Below are positions 8,228 through 16,463 of a stretch of 64,000 nt of DNA, in pieces (the first letter of the stretch is position 1; each line of letters opens with the position of its first letter). This DNA comes from Stenotrophomonas sp. 57 (GTDB lineage: Bacteria; Pseudomonadota; Gammaproteobacteria; Xanthomonadales; Xanthomonadaceae). Position numbers and translations under genes: made by a program. The stretch covers positions 804,001-868,000 of the forward strand of contig NZ_CP127407.1 in assembly GCF_030291075.1 (NCBI RefSeq), given 5' to 3'. The notes below the pieces were generated by a model that had not been told where the DNA came from, searched no databases, and saw only the letters and a list, made by a program, of their open reading frames with translations.

Positions 8228-8895
8228 TCGAACTGCTGGACCTGCAACAGACCCTGCATGCCTTCGCAGCCTGCAACGATGATGATGAGGTGTACGGCTC
8301 CTTCGGTTGGGTGCACGCCACCGAGGGCGACCTGCTGCAGGCACGCTTCTGGTTGCCACCCGATGAGGATGCCGCCTTCGATGAGGACAGCGAGGTCCCG
8401 GCTGAGGCACGCGCGCTGGGCCTGGGCGCGTTCCTGGAACCTGCGACGTTTGCGGATGTGCTCGACGTGCAGAAGCGGCAGCGCCCGTTGTCTTCGTTGC
8501 GGGACTACGCGCAGGCGCTGGCGTACTACGCCGAGTACGACGCGTTCCGGCAGGTCGAAGGCATCGACGAGGTGCTGGGCGAAGCGGAAGCTGCGGAACA
8601 GGCGGCTGCGCGCGAGGCGGGAGTGGGGACAGGCATCTTCGCGTCCTTCGATCTGGCATTGAACGCGTGCCCGGAGGCGCAGGTCAAAGCGGCGGCCCAA
8701 CGCGTGGCGCGCCTGCTGGAGATTCCGGTGAGCGATGCATTGGCGCGCTGCCGCGCGTTACCGCTGCTGCTGGGTGAAGCGCTGGATCGTCGCCGCGCGC
8801 AGGCGATCAAGGATGACTTCGCCGACATCGGCGCGACGCTGCAGGTGCGTGGCTACAAGCCGTTCCCGTGGATGGACGCGCCCGCATTGCCTTGA
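8224..8895 (+). CDS. Conserved hypothetical acidic protein
   Basis: A 223-residue soluble protein with no signal peptide or membrane segment; I do not recognise a family with confidence. The first 110 residues are acidic (LPPDEDAAFDEDSEVP). They contain a segment of the kind DVLDVQKRQRP...DYAQALAYYAEYDAF that recurs in small uncharacterised bacterial proteins. The C-terminal part (about 140-223) looks like a separate small helical domain with alternating basic and acidic helices. The ATG overlaps the MFS stop codon (ATGA), so it is translationally coupled to the exporter gene. No function is proposed. Confidence 0.75.
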   Translation: MIELLDLQQTLHAFAACNDDDEVYGSFGWVHATEGDLLQARFWLPPDEDAAFDEDSEVPAEARALGLGAFLEPATFADVLDVQKRQRPLSSLRDYAQALAYYAEYDAFRQVEGIDEVLGEAEAAEQAAAREAGVGTGIFASFDLALNACPEAQVKAAAQRVARLLEIPVSDALARCRALPLLLGEALDRRRAQAIKDDFADIGATLQVRGYKPFPWMDAPALP

Positions 8896-8904
8896 GCAAC
8901 ACCC

Positions 8905-8921
8905 TCCACGCAGGGCGTGGA
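8905..8921. repeat. tccacgc-type short palindrome
   Basis: tccacgc-agg-gcgtgga, with 7-bp perfect arms, lies between the convergent hypothetical gene and the FGase-like gene. The same palindrome with different loops recurs at 18979-18997 and 27303-27321, so it is a second short interspersed family distinct from the GTAG elements. Confidence 0.65.
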
Positions 8922-8927
8922 TGACGT

Positions 8928-9725
8928 TCAACCGAACGCCAGCAACTGCGGCTGCAGCGCGCTGAAAATCCGCGCCAGCCGCTCCGCCCAGGCCTGCTGC
9001 CCGGCCACGTCGGCGATCAGGTCCTGGCGGATCTCCAGCTCCACGTGCACCAGGCCACGGCCTTCGCCGTGCACCGGTACCGCGTAATCGCTGGTGCTGC
9101 TGACCGAATACGGCTCGTTGTCACCCACCACCAGGTCGCCCTCGTCGCGCAGCGCCTGCAGCAGGGCATGGGCAAAACGCGTGTCCTGGTGGTACAGCAC
9201 GCCGGCGTGCCACGGCCGCTGCACGCCGTTCATCACCGGTGTGAAGCTGTGCATCATCACCAGCAGGGTCGGGCGGCCGGCATCACGGCGTGTATCAAGC
9301 TCGGCGTCGATGCGCGCGTGGTACGGCGCATGGATCGCCTCGATGCGTTGCTGCCGCTGCGCCACTGACAGCCCGGCATTGGCTGGCACCACGGTGTGGT
9401 CGCTCACTTCCGGAATCAGCGTTGGCGAGGCCAGCGGGCGGTTGCAGTCGATCAGCAGCCGCGAATAGGTCTGTTCGATCGCCCAGGCATCCAGTCGTTC
9501 GGCCAGTGCACGGGTGGTGCCGGCAATGCCGATGTCCCAGCCGATATGGCGGTCCAGTTCGGTCTGCGGCAAGCCCAGGCCTGCGAGGACGCGCGGCACC
9601 CGCTGGCCGGCATGGTCGGCCAGCAGCAGGAACGGCGAGGCGCCCTGCGGCCGGTGGATCGTGTGGATCGCCGGGTCGTCTGCGCCGAGCAGGGCCGGCA
9701 GCGCGTGCAGGTCGGCGTCAGCCAC
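8928..9725 (-). CDS. N-formylglutamate amidohydrolase family protein
   Basis: A 265-residue protein of the N-formylglutamate amidohydrolase (FGase, HutG-like) fold. Visible family features are LLLADHAGQRVP near residues 33-44, HIGWDIG about 60-66, LLIDCNRP about 90-97 and the late VHVELEIRQDL segment. The His/Glu residues in these motifs are the zinc-site candidates. No other hut genes are nearby, so a histidine-degradation role is doubtful; many standalone members are uncharacterised hydrolases. It is the last gene of a four-gene overlapping operon and starts with GTG at 9725, overlapping the Nudix gene by 8 nt. Confidence 0.8.
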   Translation of the reverse strand: MADADLHALPALLGADDPAIHTIHRPQGASPFLLLADHAGQRVPRVLAGLGLPQTELDRHIGWDIGIAGTTRALAERLDAWAIEQTYSRLLIDCNRPLASPTLIPEVSDHTVVPANAGLSVAQRQQRIEAIHAPYHARIDAELDTRRDAGRPTLLVMMHSFTPVMNGVQRPWHAGVLYHQDTRFAHALLQALRDEGDLVVGDNEPYSVSSTSDYAVPVHGEGRGLVHVELEIRQDLIADVAGQQAWAERLARIFSALQPQLLAFG

Positions 9726-10272
9726 GCGGGCGTCCGTCCAGGTGGTGCTCGATCATCCACAGCCCGGCCCAGAGCTTGGCGTCCAGCTCGTAGCCTTCGC
9801 CCATCTTCTGCACCAGCCAGGCTGCGGCTTCGCTGCGCGGAATCTCGTGCACGGTGATGTCTTCGCTGTCATCACCACCGCCCTCGCCGACACGGCGCAG
9901 GCCGGTGGCGCGCACGAAGGCGATCTTCTCGCTGCTGGCGCCAGAGGACGTCGGGCCGATCATCAGCACTTCAGCGTGATCGGCGGTCCAGCCGGTTTCT
10001 TCCTCCAGCTCGCGCACCGCCGAGACTTCGATCGACTCGCCGGCGTGGATGTCGCCGACCAGGCCGGCCGGCATCTCGATGGTGGGGGCCTGCAGCGGCA
10101 CGCGGAACTGCTCGACGAACAGCACCTTGTCCTCGGGGGTGACGGCGATGATGATCGCGGCCAGGCCACCGGCATGGGTACGTTCGCTGTATTCCCAGGT
10201 GCCGCGCACCAGCATGCGCTGGTACTTGCCTTCATAGACGACACGCGGGGCTTCGGTGTTGCGCTGGCTCAT
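9718..10272 (-). CDS. Nudix hydrolase (ADP-ribose pyrophosphatase-like)
   Basis: A 184-residue Nudix protein. The complete Nudix box G-x5-E-x7-REUxEExGU is present: GDIHAGESIEVSAV followed by RELEEETGW, roughly residues 70-92. Before it lies the FVEQFRVPLQAPTIEMPAG strand typical of the ADP-ribose/NDP-sugar pyrophosphatase subgroup (NudF/YffH-like). The expected reaction is Mg-dependent cleavage of a nucleoside diphosphate linked to another moiety, probably a housecleaning role. The ATG at 10272 overlaps the stop of the upstream exonuclease-like gene by 4 nt, giving translational coupling; longer upstream extensions would run into that gene. Confidence 0.88.
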   Translation of the reverse strand: MSQRNTEAPRVVYEGKYQRMLVRGTWEYSERTHAGGLAAIIIAVTPEDKVLFVEQFRVPLQAPTIEMPAGLVGDIHAGESIEVSAVRELEEETGWTADHAEVLMIGPTSSGASSEKIAFVRATGLRRVGEGGGDDSEDITVHEIPRSEAAAWLVQKMGEGYELDAKLWAGLWMIEHHLDGRPRG

Positions 10273-11204
10273 GCGGGCTCGCTGTGGGTGGGAAGAATAT
10301 CGGGCACGCCAGCGGCATCGAACAGCCGGCGGCGGGTCATCGGGCCGAAGCGCAGGGTCTGGCACAGGCCGCCGAGCAGCTCGGGATCGGCGGTCTGGCG
10401 CAGCAGGCCGGGTTGGCTGCCTTCCAGCGGCGCGTCCAGCGCGATGGTGGTCAGCTGGCGCCAGAGCAGGGCGTGCTCGCGCTGCTCGCGCAGGCGCACG
10501 GCCATCTGGGCGGCGCCACGCAGGCGCAGGAACGGCACTTCATCCAGTCGCTCGTACAGCACGTCCATGCTGCCGAAATGGGCCAGCAGCACGGCAGCGG
10601 ACTTGCTGCCGACGCCACTGACACCGGGAATGTTGTCCACCGCGTCGCCACACAGCGCCAGGTAATCGGCGATCTGGTGCGCATGCACGCCGTGTCGCGG
10701 CTTCACCCCGGCCACGTCCCAGCGCTGGTTGCGTGCGTAGTCCCACTGTTCGTCGTGGTCGAGCAGCAGCTGCGAGAGGTCCTTGTCGGCGGAGATGATC
10801 ACGCCGCGATGGCTGCCACGATGCACGTGCAGTGCGCTGCCGATCAGATCGTCGGCCTCGTACTCGTGGTGCGCAAGCACCGCCAGGCCCAACGCCGCGC
10901 ACAGCGCCTTGCAGTGCACGAACTGGCGCTTGAGCGCCTCCGGCGCCGGGTCGCGGTTGGCCTTGTAGGCCGGATACAGTCGGTGGCGGAAGCCGCTGTC
11001 CAGCGCTTCGTCGAAGGCAATGGCGATGTGCCGCGGGCGCTCGCGCTCGAGCAGGTCCAGCAGGAAGCGGGCGAAGCCGTGCACCGCGTTGGTCGGCCAG
11101 CCCTGCGCGTCCTGGAACTGGTCCGGCAGCGAGTGCCAGGCGCGGAACACGTAGATGCTGGCGTCGACCAGGTACAGCGAGGGCGGCGCTGCCGGCAGGG
11201 TCAT
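10269..11204 (-). CDS. 5'-3' exonuclease domain protein (PolA N-domain/Xni-like)
   Basis: A 311-residue standalone 5'-3' exonuclease (FEN superfamily). Metal-binding acidic clusters are visible: LVDASIYVFRA near residue 12, IAFDEALDSGFRHRLYPAYKANR near 60-83, HEYEADDLIGS near 112-122 and IISADKDLSQLL near 135-147. A helix-hairpin-helix region follows with ALCGDAVDNIPGVSGVGSKSA. It resembles the 5' nuclease domain of DNA polymerase I and the E. coli Xni protein, a flap endonuclease. Its stop and start overlap neighbours by 4 nt (ATGA) on both sides. The physiological role is inferred: Okazaki-fragment or repair flap processing, redundant with PolA. Confidence 0.87.
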   Translation of the reverse strand: MTLPAAPPSLYLVDASIYVFRAWHSLPDQFQDAQGWPTNAVHGFARFLLDLLERERPRHIAIAFDEALDSGFRHRLYPAYKANRDPAPEALKRQFVHCKALCAALGLAVLAHHEYEADDLIGSALHVHRGSHRGVIISADKDLSQLLLDHDEQWDYARNQRWDVAGVKPRHGVHAHQIADYLALCGDAVDNIPGVSGVGSKSAAVLLAHFGSMDVLYERLDEVPFLRLRGAAQMAVRLREQREHALLWRQLTTIALDAPLEGSQPGLLRQTADPELLGGLCQTLRFGPMTRRRLFDAAGVPDILPTHSEPA

Positions 11205-11803
11205 GCCGGCGGCGTCCAGTCGCGCAGCAGGGCCGCCGGATCGGGGCGCTCGCGTTCGGGGACGGCGGCCTTCGGCGTGCCGATATGGATGAAACCGGCA
11301 ATGCCTTCGCCCTCGGACAGCCCCAGATAGGCCTGCACGGCCGGATCGAAGGCCATCCAGGCGGTCAGCCACTGCGCGCCGAAGCCCAAGGCCTGAGCGG
11401 CCTGCAGCAGCGCGAAGCAGACGCAGCCGGCGGTCATCAGCTGTTCCTGTTCGGGCACCTTCGGGTCCGGTCGCGGGCTGGCCACCACCACGATCACCAG
11501 CGGCGCATGGCTGAAGCGCTGGCGGTCCTTCTCGAACACCGCCTCGCCGGCCTGCGGGTCACGCTGGCGGCTGCGCTGGGCCAGGAAGTCGCCCAGAGTG
11601 TGACGTGCATCGCCGGCAATCTTCAGGAAGCGGAACGGTACGCGCTTGCCGTGGTCGGGAACACGCACTGCGGAGGCGAGCATCCGCTGCAGGGTGGCCG
11701 GATCCGGGCCGGGCTCGGCCAGCTGCCGCGAAGGCACGGAGCGGCGGGCATCCAGGGCGAGCAGGGCAGCGGGGTCGGGCATGGTGTCTGAACCAGTCAT
11801 CAC
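11201..11803 (-). CDS. Nitroreductase family protein (YdjA-like)
   Basis: A 200-residue FMN-dependent nitroreductase-fold protein of the small YdjA subgroup. Features are the N-terminal RRSVPSRQL (FMN phosphate contact), VRVPDHGKRVPFRFLKI, and LGFGAQWLTAWM in the middle, then a C-terminal GFIHIGTP strand. The expected activity is NAD(P)H-dependent reduction of small electrophiles; the natural substrate is unknown. It is the first gene of the operon leading to the exonuclease, Nudix and FGase-like genes. The open frame starts with GTG at 11803 followed at once by ATG at 11800. No Shine-Dalgarno lies upstream, and a TATAAT box is 9-10 nt away. Confidence 0.85.
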   Translation of the reverse strand: MMTGSDTMPDPAALLALDARRSVPSRQLAEPGPDPATLQRMLASAVRVPDHGKRVPFRFLKIAGDARHTLGDFLAQRSRQRDPQAGEAVFEKDRQRFSHAPLVIVVVASPRPDPKVPEQEQLMTAGCVCFALLQAAQALGFGAQWLTAWMAFDPAVQAYLGLSEGEGIAGFIHIGTPKAAVPERERPDPAALLRDWTPPA

Positions 11804-11812
11804 GGAGGTTTG

Positions 11813-11818
11813 ATTATA
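11813..11818 (-). promoter_or_regulatory. Candidate -10 box of a leaderless operon
   Basis: On the minus strand a perfect TATAAT lies 9 nt before the GTG/ATG start of the nitroreductase gene. A transcript starting about 7 nt downstream would have only 2-6 nt before the start codon, a leaderless mRNA. No good -35 hexamer is found at 16-18 bp spacing, so the call is tentative. Confidence 0.4.
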
Positions 11819-12034
11819 GTCGGGGTGGTCAAAGACGCCGTCTGTGTCGCGTCTGGCCTCTGAATATCAAACTGTGATGAACGTCATGCCACTGGCGGGA
11901 AACGGGCAGCCGCTTCCCCTCGCCTCGCAGGCCTTGCACGGCTTACGATATCTACCTTGCCGGGCCGCCGGTCATGAGGTTTGAAGTGAGGACTGTTTCA
12001 CTGTCCGTGACGGGCTGGCCGGCCTACCATCGAC

Positions 12035-12058
12035 GTACCGGTACATGGGGTGTACCGG
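12035..12058. promoter_or_regulatory. Palindromic site upstream of the DUF1631 gene
   Basis: Within the 310-bp gap 11804-12113, a 10-bp palindrome gtaccggtac (12035-12044) overlaps a longer inverted repeat, ccggtac-7-gtaccgg (12038-12044 and 12052-12058). The site ends 55 bp before the DUF1631 start codon and could be an operator or an RNA hairpin. The rest of the gap shows no gene, RNA or recognisable repeat beyond the TATAAT box near its left end. Confidence 0.45.
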
Positions 12059-12113
12059 CCGTCGCGATGTCCATGATGCCTGCCGTACCAGAGAAGGTGG
12101 GGAGCCTTCCCGA

Positions 12114-14438
12114 ATGATGAGCGCGCCCACACCGTTGGGATCGCCGGGCCGTGACCCGGCCCAGCTCCAGCTTGCCCGGGACATGGTCCTGCCCGCGCTG
12201 TGCCAGGCCTTCGGGGCGGCACTGGCGCGCTTCGACGATGCCCTGTTCGACCGGGCCGGCAATGCCGGTTCGTCGCAGCTGCTGTTCCTGGACGCGATGC
12301 GTGAACTGCGCCGCCGCCGCGAGGAGATCGCCGCCGCCTTTGCCGGCCACCTGCAGCGCGCCTGGGAAGCCTTGGCCAGTGGTGAGCCGCTGTCCGCGGA
12401 AACCACGCTGTCCGGCCCGGCCGAGGATGGCCTCAGCCTGCTGGCCGAACACGTACTGGAATCGCGGCTGGCGGTGCGCAATTTCGCCACCGTGCTGTTG
12501 CGCGACTTCAAGCCGGTACTGGCGCGGCTGGATCGTCGCCTGGGCCGCTTGATCGGCGGCGCCGAACTGGATGCCGACCACAACCCGATCAGCCCCGAGC
12601 ATCTGGGCGTGGCCATCCACGAAGCCTTCGCTGGTTGTGAACTGGCCCCGGAAGTGCACCTGGTGCTGATCAAGCTGTGCGAACGCGACCTGCGCGCGCC
12701 GGTCGGCCGCATCTACGAGAAGCTGGACGAGCAACTGGCCGCGGCCGGTGTCATGTCGCAGACGGGAGCGCCGCGGCGTCCGCTGTCGGCCGCGCCCGAC
12801 CCGCGCATGGCGTCGGTCCTGGACGATCTGGTGGAGCAGCGCCCCGGCGCGGGCTTCGACGGCGACTTCGGTGATGACGAACAGGCCGCGCCGGCCTGGG
12901 CGCAGCGTTTCGCCGCGCGCTGGTCCGAACGCCGTGGCCACATGCAGCAGCATCTGCCCGGAGACGACGGTGGTGGTGGCGAGGCCTACGCGGGCCAGCA
13001 GCAGGGCATGCTGCTGGAGGCGCTGCACGAACTGCTGCAGCAGACCCGGCATGTGCGCGAGGACGCGACCTCGGCCGCGCAGGTGGCGATCGGCCAGCAG
13101 CGTCCGCTCAGCCAGCGCGAGATGATGTCGGTGCTGTCGCTGCTGCAGGCCACGCCCAGTGCGACCCTGCGTGCGGCGATCGGCGAGGACGGCGAATCGC
13201 TGGCCCAACGGCTGAAGAGTGAGGTGCTGTCCAGCGCCACCCGCCTCGGTGTCGACCCGGGCCAGACCCGGCTGGACCCGCAGGACGAGGACGCGATCGA
13301 TCTGGTCGGCATGCTGTTCGACGTGATGCTGGACGAGCGTGAACTGGAAGGCCGCTCGAGGGAGCTGATCGGCCGCCTGGTGGTGCCGTTCGTCAAGGTG
13401 GCGATGCTCGACCGCCGCATGTTCGTGCAGAAGACCCATCCGGCGCGCAAGCTGCTCAACTCGCTGGCCGAGGCCTGCGAAGGCAACACCGGCGAAAGCC
13501 AGGCCGAGCGCATGCTGATGGCCAAGGTCGAGGAGATCATCGAGCGCCTGGTGGCCGAGTTCAACGAGAACCTGGCGATCTTCCTGACGCTGGAAGAAGA
13601 ATTCCGCGAGTTCCTGGTGCAGCATCGCCGCCGCGTGGAAATCGCCGAGCGTCGCGCCGCCGAAACGCAGCGTGGCCAGGAGAAACTGGAAATGGCCCGC
13701 ACCCGCGCCGGCGCCGAACTGGACCGCCGCATTGGTGATGCCAGCCTGCCGCCGGCCATCGCCGAATTCCTGCGCCAGCCGTGGCAGCACCACCTGACCC
13801 TGGCGCTGCTGCGCGAGGGCGAGGAGGGCGCGTCGGTGGCCGAGGCCCTGAGCCTGGGCGACGGTCTGCTGGAGGAAGTGGCCGAGGCCCGCCGCCAGAT
13901 CGTCGGCAAGCCGTGGCTGCAGGCCTGGCAGCCGGTGCTGGCCAAGGTGTTCGCCAGCGTGGGCGTGCATGGCGACGCCGCCTCCGGCGCCATCGATGCC
14001 TTGCACGACACCCTGCAGGGCATCGCCGAGTCGCGTCCGGAACTGCAGCGTGCGCTGCCGGAGCTGCCGCAGGTCGCACTGCCGGCGCCGCCGGTGGCCG
14101 AATCGCCGGCGGTGGAACTGAGTGGGCAGATCGACGCCGATGATTTCGACAACGCCGATGCGGATCGCTTCCGCCGCATGGAGATCGGCAACTGGCTGGA
14201 CTTCGTCGACAAGGACGGCAAGGTGCAGGCCGGCAAGTTGTCCTGGGTCAGCCCGATCTCCTCGCGCCTGCTGTTCGTCAATCGTCGTGGCGTGCGCTTC
14301 TGCGTGGCCTCGCCGGAAGAGCTGGCGGTGATGGTGCGGCTGGGCCGGCTGCGCGCCCATGTGGATGACGGCGCCTTCGACAGCGCCATGCAGGGCGTGA
14401 TCGATCGGCTGGACCCGGGCAGCGCCACCCTGCACTGA
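12114..14438 (+). CDS. DUF1631 family protein
   Basis: A 774-residue cytoplasmic protein of the DUF1631 family, common in Xanthomonadaceae and pseudomonads and sometimes mislabelled thymidine phosphorylase. It is largely helical and charged. An alanine-rich N-terminal half includes a linker at about 215-300 with many Pro/Gly/Asp. A long helical part EEIIERLVAEFNENL...AERRAAETQ follows at about 470-530. The C-terminal 100 residues (FRRMEIGNWLDFVDKDGKVQAGKLSWVS...) form a beta-rich PilZ-like module. No clear RxxxR/DxSxxG c-di-GMP signature is visible. The ATG at 12114 (or 12117) has GGAG 9 nt upstream. No function is established from sequence. Confidence 0.85.
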   Translation: MMSAPTPLGSPGRDPAQLQLARDMVLPALCQAFGAALARFDDALFDRAGNAGSSQLLFLDAMRELRRRREEIAAAFAGHLQRAWEALASGEPLSAETTLSGPAEDGLSLLAEHVLESRLAVRNFATVLLRDFKPVLARLDRRLGRLIGGAELDADHNPISPEHLGVAIHEAFAGCELAPEVHLVLIKLCERDLRAPVGRIYEKLDEQLAAAGVMSQTGAPRRPLSAAPDPRMASVLDDLVEQRPGAGFDGDFGDDEQAAPAWAQRFAARWSERRGHMQQHLPGDDGGGGEAYAGQQQGMLLEALHELLQQTRHVREDATSAAQVAIGQQRPLSQREMMSVLSLLQATPSATLRAAIGEDGESLAQRLKSEVLSSATRLGVDPGQTRLDPQDEDAIDLVGMLFDVMLDERELEGRSRELIGRLVVPFVKVAMLDRRMFVQKTHPARKLLNSLAEACEGNTGESQAERMLMAKVEEIIERLVAEFNENLAIFLTLEEEFREFLVQHRRRVEIAERRAAETQRGQEKLEMARTRAGAELDRRIGDASLPPAIAEFLRQPWQHHLTLALLREGEEGASVAEALSLGDGLLEEVAEARRQIVGKPWLQAWQPVLAKVFASVGVHGDAASGAIDALHDTLQGIAESRPELQRALPELPQVALPAPPVAESPAVELSGQIDADDFDNADADRFRRMEIGNWLDFVDKDGKVQAGKLSWVSPISSRLLFVNRRGVRFCVASPEELAVMVRLGRLRAHVDDGAFDSAMQGVIDRLDPGSATLH

Positions 14439-14489
14439 GCGGAGCCGCCTGCTAGGATCGGGAAAACTCACCGATCAGCGGGGACCTGC

Positions 14490-15569
14490 ATGGCCGTGGC
14501 GTTGCTGGGGATCAAGGAGACCGCGCCGGGCGAACGGCGCGTGGCACTGACGCCGGAAACCGCGCACAAGCTCGGTGCCCTGGGCATCACTGTGTGGTAC
14601 GAGCCCGGCGCCGGACTGGCCGCGGGTTTCACCGATGCCGCCTATGACGATGCCGGTGCCCGCGCCTTTGATGCCGCCCGCTGGGCCGAGATCGACATCC
14701 TGCTGTGCGTGCAGGCGCCCCCGGCGACGGTGCTGCAGCAGCTCAAGCCGGGGGCCACCGTGGTTGGCCTGTTGACCCCTGCCAGTGATGTTGCCCTGGC
14801 GGCACTGGCTGCCGATGATCGCCTGCACCTGTTCCCGCTGCAGCAGCTGCCGCGCACCACCCGTGCGCAGGCGATGGACGTGCTCAGTTCGCAGGCCGGC
14901 ATGGCCGGCTACAAGGCGGCGCTGATCGCTGCCGAACGCGCACCCCGTTTCTTCCCGATGCTGACCACTGCGGCTGGCACCGTGCGACCGGCCAAGGTGC
15001 TGGTGATCGGTGCGGGCGTGGCGGGCCTGCAGGCCATTGCCACCGCCCGACGTCTTGGCGCACAGGTGGAAGGCTTCGACGTGCGTCCGGAAACCCGTGA
15101 GCAGATCCAGTCACTGGGCGCGCGCTTCCTCGACCTGGGCGTCAGTGCGGCGGGCGAGGGTGGCTATGCGCGTGCGCTGACCGACGAGGAACGCGCCGAG
15201 CAGCAGCGGCGGCTGGCCGACCACCTGCGCGGCGTGGATGTGGTGATCTGCACCGCTGCGGTACCGGGTCGCCCGGCCCCGACCATCGTCACTGCGGCGA
15301 TGGTGGAAGGCATGGCCACCGGCAGCGTGATCGTGGATCTGGCCGCCGAGAGCGGCGGCAATTGCGCGCTGACCCAGCCGGGGCAATGCATCGAACACCA
15401 GGGCGTGACCATTGACGGCCCGCTGGGCCTGGCCAGTCGCGGCGCGACCCAGGCCAGCGAGATGTATGCGCGCAACCTGCTGAACTTCGTCGCGCTGTTC
15501 GTGCGCGAGGGGCAGCTGGCGTTCGACTGGGACGACGAGCTGCTGGCGAAGACGCGCTGGCAGGCGTGA
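14490..15569 (+). CDS. pntAA: NAD(P) transhydrogenase subunit alpha part 1 (domain I)
   Basis: A 359-residue soluble NAD(H)-binding component of the proton-translocating transhydrogenase. The N-terminus carries IKETAPGERRVALTPE, the alanine dehydrogenase/PNT signature. The Rossmann region has VLVIGAGVAGLQAIATARRLGA near 170-191, followed by VVICTAAVPGRPAP. It belongs to the three-subunit arrangement (alpha1, alpha2, beta). The partner genes lie 1.6 kb downstream on the same strand but are separated by three minus-strand genes, so pntAA must have its own promoter and terminator. Start ATG at 14490. Confidence 0.93.
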   Translation: MAVALLGIKETAPGERRVALTPETAHKLGALGITVWYEPGAGLAAGFTDAAYDDAGARAFDAARWAEIDILLCVQAPPATVLQQLKPGATVVGLLTPASDVALAALAADDRLHLFPLQQLPRTTRAQAMDVLSSQAGMAGYKAALIAAERAPRFFPMLTTAAGTVRPAKVLVIGAGVAGLQAIATARRLGAQVEGFDVRPETREQIQSLGARFLDLGVSAAGEGGYARALTDEERAEQQRRLADHLRGVDVVICTAAVPGRPAPTIVTAAMVEGMATGSVIVDLAAESGGNCALTQPGQCIEHQGVTIDGPLGLASRGATQASEMYARNLLNFVALFVREGQLAFDWDDELLAKTRWQA

Positions 15570-15585
15570 ACCTGATATGCCTCCT

Positions 15586-15653
15586 GTAGAGCCGATCCCA
15601 TGCTCGGCTTGCGCAGGCGCGATAAAGCAGCCGAGCTTGGGCTCGGCTCTACA
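15586..15653. repeat. Inverted pair of SMAG/REP palindromes
   Basis: gtagagccgatcccatgctcggct (15586-15609) and the inverted partner agccgagcttgggctcggctctac (15629-15652) lie between the convergent pntAA and DUF3106 genes. Together they could fold into one larger hairpin and terminate transcription from both sides. Confidence 0.78.
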
Positions 15654-15671
15654 AAGGGTTGAACGCTGCCT

Positions 15672-16133
15672 TTACCTCGGCTTCGCCGGCGGCGGGTTGT
15701 CGCGCACCCAGTCCTTGCGCTGTTCCGGTGTCATCTGCGACCAGCGTTCGCGCAGGGCTTCGCGCTGCGCTGGCGGCATGTTGCGCATCTGCCCGAACAG
15801 GGCACGTGCCTGCTCGCGCTGCTCCGGGCTCATGTGCTCGAAGCGGCGCAGGCCACGGCGGGCCTTGTCGCGTTCCTCCGGGCTCATCGACTGCCAGCGC
15901 TGGCCATGCGAGAGCATGCGCTGGCGCTGGCCGGCATCGGCACTGTTCCAGCGGTCGCGCAGTGGCGCCAGCAGCGATTCACGCTGGGCTTCGCTCAGTT
16001 GTTCCCACGCCGGCAGCGGCGCAGCCGGTGCAGGGCGTGCGGCCGGCGCAGGGGCCGCGCTCTGCGCCAGCGCCGGAACGGCCGGCAGCAGCGACAGGGT
16101 CAACAGCAGCGGCAGGAGATTGGATCGGGGCAT
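15672..16133 (-). CDS. DUF3106 family exported protein
   Basis: A 153-residue protein with a signal peptide (about residues 1-23, LLPLLLTLSLLPAVPALAQS), then an Ala/Pro linker and repeats of the form MSPEERDKARRGLRRFEHMSPEQREQA. This amphipathic, Arg/Gln/Glu-rich helical pattern defines DUF3106 and recalls periplasmic CpxP/Spy-type chaperone-like helices. It is the last gene of a sigma factor, small membrane protein, DUF3106 trio. Similar trios occur in other beta- and gammaproteobacteria, which supports a shared envelope-related role; that role is inference. Confidence 0.85.
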   Translation of the reverse strand: MPRSNLLPLLLTLSLLPAVPALAQSAAPAPAARPAPAAPLPAWEQLSEAQRESLLAPLRDRWNSADAGQRQRMLSHGQRWQSMSPEERDKARRGLRRFEHMSPEQREQARALFGQMRNMPPAQREALRERWSQMTPEQRKDWVRDNPPPAKPR

Positions 16134-16136
16134 GGT

Positions 16137-16463
16137 TCACTCCATCGCCAGGTCGGTATCGCCCAGCCACAGGTACAGATCGGGATTTTCGTCGTAGAGC
16201 GCGCTGTTGTCTTCCACCGATGCCAGCACCGGCGCCGGCGAGGGCCCCGCCAGATTGCCATGGCCGCTGAACTGCAGGCCGACACCCAGTGCCACCACCA
16301 GCGAGCAGGCGCTGGCCAGCCACCACCGCAGGCGCCCGCGATGGGCTGCGCCGGCGCCGTGCCGGGCCTGGCGCAGCCGTGCCAGCGTGGCCGGCGACAC
16401 GGCCTGCAGCGACCGCGCGTGCAGGCTGCGCAGGATGTCATCGGAGGGCAGGGAGCGGTTCAC
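16137..16463 (-). CDS. Small single-pass membrane protein downstream of the sigma gene (DUF3619-like position)
   Basis: A 108-residue protein starting with GTG at 16463, which overlaps the sigma-factor stop (GTGA). It has a basic helical N-terminus of about 45 residues (SPATLARLRQARHG), one hydrophobic segment (WWLASACSLVVALGVGLQF, about 47-65) and an acidic C-terminal tail ending LYDENPDLYLWLGDTDLAME. This layout, an N-in helical domain plus one TM directly after an ECF-type sigma gene, is that of anti-sigma factors or of DUF3619 proteins. No zinc-binding anti-sigma motif is visible, so the function is a hypothesis. Confidence 0.7.
   Translation of the reverse strand: MNRSLPSDDILRSLHARSLQAVSPATLARLRQARHGAGAAHRGRLRWWLASACSLVVALGVGLQFSGHGNLAGPSPAPVLASVEDNSALYDENPDLYLWLGDTDLAME

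Noticed and set aside
11827..11832. TTGACC as -35 for the TATAAT box before the nitroreductase gene
   Set aside because: The spacing is only 8 bp, too short for sigma-70.
12114..14438. DUF1631 protein as thymidine phosphorylase
   Set aside because: Some databases use this name, but no phosphorylase motif is present.
12024..14471. An 815-codon minus-strand open frame over the DUF1631 gene
   Set aside because: It mirrors the plus-strand DUF1631 protein, is low-complexity in composition, and would require two overlapping full-length genes.
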